A DNA stretch of 6,451 bases from an uncultured Acetatifactor sp. (lineage in GTDB: Bacteria > Bacillota > Clostridia > Lachnospirales > Lachnospiraceae). The notes under the pieces were generated by a model. It was not told the DNA's origin and searched no databases. It saw nothing but the letters and a program-made list of their open reading frames with translations. The position numbers and the translations under genes were made by a program. Shown here piece by piece: positions 1 to 4,852 of the stretch. Numbering within the stretch: position 1 is the first letter of the stretch; each line of letters opens with the position of its first letter. The stretch covers positions 1 to 6,451 of the forward strand of contig CAJTPN010000047.1 of NCBI GenBank assembly GCA_910578185.1. Direction: 5' to 3'.

Positions 1-559
1 CTGTATAATATTCTCCCCAGACACTGGTTAAAAGCCTGTCACGTTCCACTACATTGCCCTCTGCCTCCAGCAGAACCATCAACAGCAGATATTCCTTATA
101 GGAAAGCGATACCGCTTCCCCTGATACCGTAATAATATGTTTTGCAGGATTAACATACAGCCCGCCAATCGTATACGTTCTGTCATCCTGCGTTTTTTGG
201 GAACGCCTCAGTACCGCCCGGATCCTTGAAATCAGTTCCATCGTTCCAAAAGGCTTTGCCACGTAATCATCCGCTCCCATATCAAGGCCTGTGACCTTAT
301 CAAATTCACTGCCCTTTGCGGTAAGCATAATCACAGGGATATGCGCAGTCGCTGCATTACCTTTCAGTTTATTCAGAATCGACAACCCGTCTTCTTCCGG
401 CAGCATAATATCCAGCAAAACCAATTCCGGCAGTTCCGTATTTAGTCCCTGCCAAAATTCCTTTGGAGAAGAATGCCCCTGTACTTCAAATCCCTCTTTT
501 GACAGCGCATAGCATACCAGCTTTCTTATATTATCATCATCTTCCAGCAGATAAATCAT
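1..559 (-). CDS. PhoB/PhoP-type response regulator (OmpR family), 3' end cut by window edge
   Basis: DNA-binding response regulator; only the first 186 codons are inside the window. The ATG is at 559-557, one base after the phoU stop, with AAAGGAGG at 578-571 inside the end of phoU (11-base spacing), so the two genes are probably translationally coupled. The receiver domain spans about residues 1-118: acidic pocket E6-D9, phosphoacceptor D50 in the motif LLDIMLPEEDG, switch T80 (MLTAKG) and K102 (AKPF). A winged-helix DNA-binding domain begins near residue 128 (YTIGGLYVNP, then SYKEYLLLMVLL) and is cut at WGEYY; about 40 residues are missing if it has the usual length of 225-235. Family membership is clear. 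The specific role as PhoP/PhoB is inferred from its position at the end of the pst-phoU operon. A phoR-type kinase gene may follow to the left. Confidence 0.93.
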   Translation of the reverse strand, partial: MIYLLEDDDNIRKLVCYALSKEGFEVQGHSSPKEFWQGLNTELPELVLLDIMLPEEDGLSILNKLKGNAATAHIPVIMLTAKGSEFDKVTGLDMGADDYVAKPFGTMELISRIRAVLRRSQKTQDDRTYTIGGLYVNPAKHIITVSGEAVSLSYKEYLLLMVLLEAEGNVVERDRLLTSVWGEYYT

Positions 560-560
560 G

Positions 561-1244
561 TTAACCGATTCCTCCTTTGGTGGAGCTTTCCTTATTTTCA
601 GGTCTTTTCCGATGCTCTCCGGTAATGGAATAAATAACCCATTCCGCAATATTTTCTGCATGGTCGCCAATCCGCTCAAAATATTTTGCAATCATCAGCA
701 AATCCATAAGAGCCTCCGCATCGTCGTGTCTCTCCGTTATTGATTTTATCAACTCCCGCTTTACCTTGTCAAATAAATCATCCACGATATTATCATGTTC
801 AATTACCAGCCAGGCAATATCCAGATTCATTTTTACAAAAGATTCAATACTTTCTGACACCATTTTGATCGCTGCTTCTGCCATTTCCCGGATATGGGTT
901 TCGCCAAGCGTTCCCTTTTTTGCCACATAAGGTGCAATCTCCACAATATCCGATGCCTGATCTCCAATCCGTTCCATATCGGATATCATTTTCAAAGCGG
1001 CTGAAACAACCCTCAAATCTTTTGCCACGGGCTGCTGCTGCAAAATCAGTTTCAGGCAGAGGGTTTCGATATCACGCTCTTTTTTATCAATCTGCGTATC
1101 CGCATCCAGACACATATTTTTGCTGTTTTCTTCATTATCCGTAAGATATTTTACCGCATTGGTAATTGCCTCCTCGCATAAGGCTCCCATGGTAACAAGT
1201 TCTGTATTAAGCTGCGATAACTGTCTGTCAAATTTATTCCGCAT
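561..1244 (-). CDS. phoU: Phosphate signalling regulator PhoU
   Basis: Complete 227-residue PhoU, the cytoplasmic helical-bundle protein that links Pst transporter state to the phosphate two-component system and usually keeps the Pho response off when phosphate is plentiful. Two PhoU repeats are visible, each with the family metal-binding signature: ERIGDQASDI around residues 91-100 and FERIGDHAENI around 189-199. The N-terminus (FDRQLSQLNTEL) is also typical, and length matches the family (about 215-235). The start ATG shares one base with the pstB stop (TAATG), with GGGAGG at 1258-1253 placed 8 bases upstream, which indicates translational coupling to pstB. The charged tail after about residue 209 (EHRKRPENKESSTKGGIG) is probably flexible; its last codons also encode the ribosome site of the following regulator. 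Confidence 0.96.
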   Translation of the reverse strand: MRNKFDRQLSQLNTELVTMGALCEEAITNAVKYLTDNEENSKNMCLDADTQIDKKERDIETLCLKLILQQQPVAKDLRVVSAALKMISDMERIGDQASDIVEIAPYVAKKGTLGETHIREMAEAAIKMVSESIESFVKMNLDIAWLVIEHDNIVDDLFDKVKRELIKSITERHDDAEALMDLLMIAKYFERIGDHAENIAEWVIYSITGEHRKRPENKESSTKGGIG

Positions 1245-1996
1245 TATCCAAACCTCCCTGTAATATAATCCTCTGTCCTCTGGTCAGACGGTGTGGAGAA
1301 CATGGTCTGCGTATCATCAAACTCCACCACCTCGCCCAGCAGGAAGAATGCTGTCTTATCTGCAATCCGCACTGCCTGCTGCATATTGTGGGTTACCATA
1401 ATAATCGTATATTTTTCCTTCAGTTCCATTGCTAAATCTTCAATCTTTGAAGTGGAAATAGGGTCAAGGGCAGACGTCGGTTCATCCATCAGAAGGACTT
1501 CCGGCTCTACCGCCAGTGCCCTTGCAATGCAGAGCCTCTGCTGCTGGCCGCCACTCATGCCCAATGCACTCTTTTTCAAACGGTCTTTGCATTCCTCCCA
1601 GATTGCCGCCTGCGTCAGGGAACGCTCCACGATTTCATCCAACTTAACCTTTGATTTGATTCCATGTATTCTTGGACCATAGGCAATATTATCATAAATA
1701 CTCATTGGAAACGGATTCGGTTTTTGAAAGACCATGCCAACACGTTTCCGCAAAATGTTTACATCAATCCCCTTGTAAATGTCAATGCCGGAAAGCATAA
1801 TTTCTCCTTCGATACGGCAGCTTTCCACCAAATCATTCATCCGGTTCAATGTTTTCAGATAAGTGGATTTTCCACAGCCAGAGGGGCCAATCAGCGCAGT
1901 GATTTTCTTTTCCGGGATTTCCATGTTGATACTTTTCAGGGCATGGCTCGCACCATACCATAAGTTTAAATTCTTTGTCGTGATAATGTGTTCCAT
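1244..1996 (-). CDS. pstB: Phosphate ABC transporter ATP-binding protein PstB
   Basis: Complete 250-residue ATPase of the high-affinity phosphate importer; it works as a dimer on the cytoplasmic face of PstC/PstA. All ABC motifs are present: Walker A GPSGCGKST (37-45), Q-loop Q91 in FQKPNPFPMSIYDN (90-103), signature MSGGQQQR (147-154), Walker B VLLMDEP (167-173) with D171 and catalytic E172, D-loop SALD (175-178) and switch H203 (VTHNMQQA). The FQKPNPFPMSIYDNIAYG stretch and the C-terminal TEDYITGRFG are characteristic of PstB rather than other importers. The ATG is preceded by GAGG at 2008-2005, inside the last codons of pstA, 8 bases from the start; only four bases separate the two genes. 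The stop overlaps the phoU ATG by one base. Confidence 0.98.
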   Translation of the reverse strand: MEHIITTKNLNLWYGASHALKSINMEIPEKKITALIGPSGCGKSTYLKTLNRMNDLVESCRIEGEIMLSGIDIYKGIDVNILRKRVGMVFQKPNPFPMSIYDNIAYGPRIHGIKSKVKLDEIVERSLTQAAIWEECKDRLKKSALGMSGGQQQRLCIARALAVEPEVLLMDEPTSALDPISTSKIEDLAMELKEKYTIIMVTHNMQQAVRIADKTAFFLLGEVVEFDDTQTMFSTPSDQRTEDYITGRFG

Positions 1997-2000
1997 AACT

Positions 2001-2864
2001 TTAACCTCGTTTCTGTTTCAGTCTAACCGCCGCTATCTTTGCCGACATATTGATAAGAAAGGTAAGTACAAGCAATATAGCGGCAACCGCAAACGCAACA
2101 TCAAACTGCCCGCGCTCTTTCGCATATACATACATGGCAACGGTCAGGGTAGAACCCGCATTTCCCACCTGCACTGCCTCTGGTACGGACAGCAGTTCAT
2201 TTGCCATCCCTGCCGTAAAGAGAAGTGCGGCACTTTCACCTACCACTCTGCCCACCGATAAGATACAGCCGGTAACAATCCCATCAATGACACAGGGAAT
2301 GACAACTGTACGAATCATATACCATTTGCCTGCCCCTAATCCAAGCGAACCTTCCCGGTATGCTTTTGGCACCGTTTTCAGGCTTTCCTGTGTGGTGCGT
2401 ATAATCGTGGGCAATGTCATGATTGCCAGGGTGAGCGAACCGGCTATCAGACTGGTTCCCAGAGAGAAAAACTGCACAAACAGGAGCATTCCCACCAGTC
2501 CATATATAATTGATGGGATTCCGGCAAGGGTTTCTGTTGCCAGTTCAATGACCCGTACCAGTTTTTTATTCTTTGCATATTCGTTCAGATAAATCGCAGC
2601 CCCTACCCCAAGCGGCAGTACAATTACAAGCGTTATGATAATGATATATAAGGTATTCAGGATGTTTGGCAGAATCCCGACCGTACCACGCAAAAGGCTT
2701 GGTTTCGTAGAAACAAGCATCCATGAGATATGTGGAATGCCCCGGTACAGGATATATCCAATCAGTCCGAGCAGGAGAGAGCAAATCAATCCTGCTGATA
2801 AAACCATCATCAGCTTTAAGATAGTATCCTTAATTTTTCTTGCTTTCGATATTGTATCAGTCAC
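2001..2864 (-). CDS. pstA: Phosphate ABC transporter permease PstA
   Basis: Membrane permease that pairs with PstC to form the phosphate channel. I start it at GTG 2864, giving 287 residues, because GGAGG at 2877-2873 lies 8 bases upstream. An in-frame ATG at 2879 has GAGG only 3 bases upstream, and a TTG at 2888 lies inside a hairpin stem, so both fit less well. About six hydrophobic segments are visible, near residues 18-39, 70-93, 113-130, 137-155, 195-220 and 254-274. The cytoplasmic EAA loop, which docks onto PstB, is at about 170-190 (REGSLGLGAGKWYMIRTVVIP). ETLAGIPSIIYGLVG (about 111-125) is a signature shared by PstA and PstC. The gene is separated from pstC by about 99 bases of structured sequence, unlike the other tight junctions of the operon. 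Confidence 0.95.
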   Translation of the reverse strand: MTDTISKARKIKDTILKLMMVLSAGLICSLLLGLIGYILYRGIPHISWMLVSTKPSLLRGTVGILPNILNTLYIIIITLVIVLPLGVGAAIYLNEYAKNKKLVRVIELATETLAGIPSIIYGLVGMLLFVQFFSLGTSLIAGSLTLAIMTLPTIIRTTQESLKTVPKAYREGSLGLGAGKWYMIRTVVIPCVIDGIVTGCILSVGRVVGESAALLFTAGMANELLSVPEAVQVGNAGSTLTVAMYVYAKERGQFDVAFAVAAILLVLTFLINMSAKIAAVRLKQKRG

Positions 2865-2872
2865 ATGTATTT

Positions 2873-2877
2873 CCTCC
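2873..2877 (-). promoter_or_regulatory. Ribosome binding site that sets the pstA start
   Basis: GGAGG on the minus strand, 8 bases before GTG 2864. It lies downstream of the alternative ATG (2879) and TTG (2888) starts and so argues for the GTG. It also lies 7 bases after a 10-bp hairpin (2911-2885), so its access may depend on local folding or on ribosomes arriving from pstC. Confidence 0.75.
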
Positions 2878-2884
2878 ATTTTCC

Positions 2885-2911
2885 TCAAGAACGCTGTTTT
2901 TGCGTTCTTGA
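2885..2911 (-). other. Perfect 10-bp hairpin just before the pstA ribosome site
   Basis: On the plus strand TCAAGAACGC (2885-2894) and GCGTTCTTGA (2902-2911) are perfect inverted repeats around a 7-base loop. In the operon mRNA (minus strand) the stem is followed by GGAAAATGGAGG, not by a U run, so it is not an intrinsic terminator of the operon. It could stabilise an mRNA end, block back-translation, or tune pstA translation. The inverted repeat is directly visible; its role is inferred. Confidence 0.7.
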
Positions 2912-2913
2912 TA

Positions 2914-2970
2914 GGTTTGCCTTAGTTCCACTTGGCATGGTATTTTCATGCAATAGTGGAACTTCAAACC
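2914..2970. other. Long interrupted hairpin at the pstC stop codon
   Basis: Nested inverted repeats on the plus strand: GGTTTG (2914-2919) with CAAACC (2965-2970), AGTTCCACT (2924-2932) with AGTGGAACT (2955-2963), and GGCATG-type GCATG (2935-2939) with CATGC (2947-2951) around a 7-base loop. Small internal loops separate the three stems. In the operon mRNA the structure begins right after the A8 run (2978-2971) and includes the pstC stop. On the plus strand it is followed directly by T8 (2971-2978), the shape of an intrinsic terminator for antisense transcripts. Which strand matters cannot be decided from sequence alone. Confidence 0.75.
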
Positions 2971-3836
2971 TTTTTTTTAATTACTACATTTAATATCAGG
3001 TTAATTGCCATAATGAACAGAAAAAGCACCAGTGCGATGGAAAATAATGCCTGTCTCTGTAAGCCGGAAGAATAGGACATTTCACTGGCAACAGCAGTAG
3101 TCAGAAACCGGACGCTGCCAAACAGTTTCGGCATATTGGCAACATTTCCCGCTACCATCATAACCGCCATCGCTTCCCCGACTGCCCTGCCAATGCCTAA
3201 TACAACCGCAGTGACAATGCCGCTTTTTGCGGCAGGCACAACCACCTTAAATACGGTTTCCGTCTTTGTCGCCCCCAGAGCAAGAGAAGCCTCCTCATAT
3301 TCCTTTGGCACCGCCCCGATTGCCGTTTCCGATACGGAAATGACAGAGGGCAGAATCATAACAGCAAGGACAAGAATTGCCGAAAAGAGGTTTGCACCAT
3401 CCGGGAGATGAAATATCTCCCTTACGCATGGAACAATGATGATCATTCCCACCAGCCCATAAACGACAGACGGGATTCCGGCAAGCAAATCTACCACATT
3501 CCTTACTGCACTGCTAACTTTCTTTGGGGACATCTTTGCCAGAAAAATAGCACATAGCAGTCCAATCGGAACTCCTATGAGGATTGCCCCCAGAGTTCCG
3601 TATACGGATGTCAGGATAAAGGGAAGGATTCCATAGGAAGGCTTTGCAGAAGTAGATGCCCAGACCTTCCCAAACAGGAAATCTCCCAGACCGATATCCC
3701 GTATTGCCGGAATGCCGCTTATCAAGAGAAATATAGTAATTAGGACGACAAACAGTATCGTCAGCAGACCGCATACCAAAAACAACAGGTTCATTGCCCT
3801 TTCCATCCACCTTGCTGTCTTTTTTATCTTTTCCAT
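2964..3836 (-). CDS. pstC: Phosphate ABC transporter permease PstC
   Basis: Complete 290-residue inner-membrane permease, the partner of PstA in the phosphate channel. The ATG at 3836 has AGGAGG at 3849-3844 with 7-base spacing, and lies 17 bases after the pstS stop. About six hydrophobic segments are visible near residues 17-40, 70-100, 117-138, 149-168, 204-230 and 263-287. The shared PstC/PstA signature DLLAGIPSVVYGLVG is at 116-130. The EAA loop that contacts PstB is at 181-201 (EEASLALGATKTETVFKVVVP), and GIGRAVGEAMAVMMVAGN (214-231) is a typical PstC segment. The C-terminus ends in KKKV, encoded by an A8 run directly before the stop and at the base of a hairpin, which is the oddest feature of this gene. 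Confidence 0.97.
   Translation of the reverse strand: MEKIKKTARWMERAMNLLFLVCGLLTILFVVLITIFLLISGIPAIRDIGLGDFLFGKVWASTSAKPSYGILPFILTSVYGTLGAILIGVPIGLLCAIFLAKMSPKKVSSAVRNVVDLLAGIPSVVYGLVGMIIIVPCVREIFHLPDGANLFSAILVLAVMILPSVISVSETAIGAVPKEYEEASLALGATKTETVFKVVVPAAKSGIVTAVVLGIGRAVGEAMAVMMVAGNVANMPKLFGSVRFLTTAVASEMSYSSGLQRQALFSIALVLFLFIMAINLILNVVIKKKV
2970..2976 (-). other. Candidate slippery heptamer A AAA AAG at the end of pstC
   Basis: In the pstC frame the last codons are AAA AAA AAG GTT TGA, which contain A AAA AAG in the correct phase for a -1 slip, the same heptamer used by E. coli dnaX. The 9-bp stem of the downstream hairpin begins at 2963, six bases after the heptamer, a spacing typical of stimulated -1 frameshifting. 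I see no clear Shine-Dalgarno stimulator just upstream. Function is inferred and untested. Confidence 0.4.
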
Positions 3837-3853
3837 AACAGCCCCTCCTGTAA

Positions 3854-4705
3854 TTACCGTTTGACAGGAACAGCACCTGCCTCTGTAATAAGGCTGTCTG
3901 CCTGTTCGCTGGTAGCGAAGTCGAAAAACTCCTGTGCAGCTTTAGAAAGAGCAGTGTCCTTTTTTGTGACCAGCACGAAGTTTCTCTGGACTTTGTATTT
4001 CCCATCCTGAATACTTTCTGTTGTCGGGCTTACCCCTTCCACGCTGACCATCTTTACCGTATCACCAACTGAGGCAACCGATGCATAGCCAATGGCATTT
4101 GGATTGCCGGATACCGTCTGCACGACATCGCCCGTAGACGTAAGTTCCTGTGAATACTTGCATTTATCCTTTGTGCCTGTCACTTCCTCAAAACCGTCTC
4201 TTGTGCCGGAAGCCGCCTCACGCCCAATACAGACAATCGGTGCGTCGCTGCCGCCAACCTCTTTCCAGTTGGTAATCTCACCACTGTAAATCTTCCCTAT
4301 CTGATCAATTGTTAAATCTGTTGCCGGATTATCAGGATTGACTATGATTCCGATTCCATCAATGGCAACTACCGTTCCCTGTAAATCTGCTGTTTCATCT
4401 TCCTTCAGGTCACGACTTGCCAGTCCGATATCACATCTTCCTTCCGCTACTGCCTGTATACCGGAACTAGAACCCGTTGGATTGTATGTAACCTTTATAT
4501 TTCCATGTTCCTCCATATAGGCTTCACTCAAAAATCCAATGACTTTCTCCATTGAAGTGGAACCGTCGGTGGCTATTGTTTGTGAACTCTTAGTTGTCTC
4601 ATTTGCTGTACTTTTGTCAGTGAACGAACCAGCATTGCCGCTACATCCTGTCAATACCCCTGTCATAAGTGTAAAAACGGTTGCAATCATAATAAATTTT
4701 TTCAT
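3854..4705 (-). CDS. pstS: Phosphate-binding lipoprotein PstS
   Basis: Substrate-binding protein of the importer, anchored outside the membrane. I start it at ATG 4705 (283 residues) because AAAGGAG at 4722-4716 is 10 bases upstream; the in-frame GTG at 4714 is one base from that site and too close. A lipoprotein signal peptide is clear: MKKF, a hydrophobic core, then lipobox LTGC with Cys21 as the lipidated residue, followed by a Ser/Thr-rich linker to about residue 44. The PBP-like phosphate-binding motifs are in order: TDGSTSM (46-52), TGSSSG (77-82), GLASRDL (94-100), GREAASGTRDGF (161-172) and NPNAIGYAS (201-209). Length suits the compact Gram-positive PstS type. It is the first gene of the operon, directly behind a promoter with PhoP-like boxes, so it is likely induced by phosphate starvation. 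Confidence 0.97.
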   Translation of the reverse strand: MKKFIMIATVFTLMTGVLTGCSGNAGSFTDKSTANETTKSSQTIATDGSTSMEKVIGFLSEAYMEEHGNIKVTYNPTGSSSGIQAVAEGRCDIGLASRDLKEDETADLQGTVVAIDGIGIIVNPDNPATDLTIDQIGKIYSGEITNWKEVGGSDAPIVCIGREAASGTRDGFEEVTGTKDKCKYSQELTSTGDVVQTVSGNPNAIGYASVASVGDTVKMVSVEGVSPTTESIQDGKYKVQRNFVLVTKKDTALSKAAQEFFDFATSEQADSLITEAGAVPVKR

Positions 4706-4715
4706 ATTGAACACA

Positions 4716-4722
4716 CTCCTTT
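4716..4722 (-). promoter_or_regulatory. Ribosome binding site that sets the pstS start
   Basis: AAAGGAG on the minus strand, 10 bases before ATG 4705 and only one base before the in-frame GTG 4714. The spacing supports the ATG, which also gives a normal MKKF signal-peptide start. Confidence 0.8.
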
Positions 4723-4741
4723 GTTTTTTTTGTATGAACCA

Positions 4742-4770
4742 AGTATACCGTCCCCAATGTTAACTCTAAA
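4742..4770 (-). promoter_or_regulatory. Predicted sigma-A-type promoter of the pst operon
   Basis: Minus-strand -10 TATACT (4747-4742) and a poor -35 TTTAGA (4770-4765) with a 17-base spacer. The -10 is close to consensus and the -35 is weak, as expected for an activator-dependent promoter. Transcription would start near 4735, leaving a leader of about 30 bases before pstS with an A8 run. The start point is a prediction. Confidence 0.65.
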
Positions 4771-4797
4771 AGTGCATATATGTTAATTGTAAGTTAA
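4758..4797 (-). promoter_or_regulatory. PhoP-box-like operator: TTAACA repeats upstream of pstS
   Basis: Minus-strand hexamers TTAACT (4797-4792), TTAACA (4786-4781), a degenerate GCACTT (4775-4770) and TTAACA (4763-4758), spaced 11, 11 and 12 bases. The known Bacillus subtilis PhoP site is a set of TTAACA-like direct repeats about 11 bases apart, lying roughly -20 to -60 from the start. Here the set spans about -23 to -62 relative to the predicted start, a close match. The regulator at the left end of the window is the natural candidate to bind it. Three good boxes and one poor one; binding is inferred. Confidence 0.8.
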
Positions 4798-4806
4798 TTG
4801 CACTGC

Positions 4807-4838
4807 AAAAGGCATAGAATATTTCATCTATGCCTTTT
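4807..4838 (-). terminator. Hairpin terminator of the relaxase gene
   Basis: Perfect 12-bp inverted repeat AAAAGGCATAGA (4807-4818) and TCTATGCCTTTT (4827-4838) around an 8-base loop, starting 14 bases after the relaxase stop. In the minus direction the stem ends in TTTT and then GCAG, so the U run is short and lies inside the stem. This suggests moderate strength; the A-rich opposite arm makes it roughly symmetrical, so it may act in both directions. It insulates the pst promoter from relaxase transcription, perhaps incompletely. Confidence 0.75.
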
Positions 4839-4852
4839 AACAACGGAATTAT

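Larger units (their letters stand above)
2857..2969 (-). other. Open -1 frame between pstC and pstA (possible PstC extension or 30-residue small ORF)
   Basis: After a -1 slip at the heptamer the frame runs for 37 codons (from GGT 2970 to GAC 2860) to TGA 2859-2857, eight bases into pstA. The PstC product would then be about 326 residues with a hydrophilic, charged tail (for example QTYQERKNSVLEENGG). The same frame has an internal ATG at 2949, giving a 30-residue peptide, but with no good ribosome site before it. I recognise no domain. The open frame could be chance, since an opening of this length is not rare. Confidence 0.25.

Noticed and set aside
291..512. Plus-strand 73-codon frame opposite the response regulator
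   Set aside because: The minus strand here encodes an unmistakable receiver domain with all key residues; the plus frame is a shadow.
1293..1963. Plus-strand frames opposite pstB (129 and 99 codons)
   Set aside because: The minus strand has every ABC ATPase motif in order; these frames have no support.
2050..2592. Plus-strand open frame of 180 codons opposite pstA
   Set aside because: It is fully antisense to a clear permease gene, has no recognisable protein features and is best explained as a mirror of pstA codon use.
2885..2970. Intrinsic terminator between pstC and pstA for the operon mRNA
   Set aside because: In the minus direction neither hairpin is followed by a U run, and the downstream genes are needed in the same complex.
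3514..4005. Minus-strand 163-codon frame spanning the pstC-pstS junction
   Set aside because: It overlaps two certain genes in another frame, has no domain or credible start site, and its composition is that of a shifted frame.
4706..4741. Riboswitch or attenuator in the pstS leader
   Set aside because: The predicted leader is only about 30 bases and A-rich, too short for a known riboswitch fold, and has no hairpin.
4798..4852. Attachment site or inverted end of a mobile element between the relaxase and pst
   Set aside because: The only repeat here is the 12-bp terminator hairpin; no second copy or target duplication is visible in the window.
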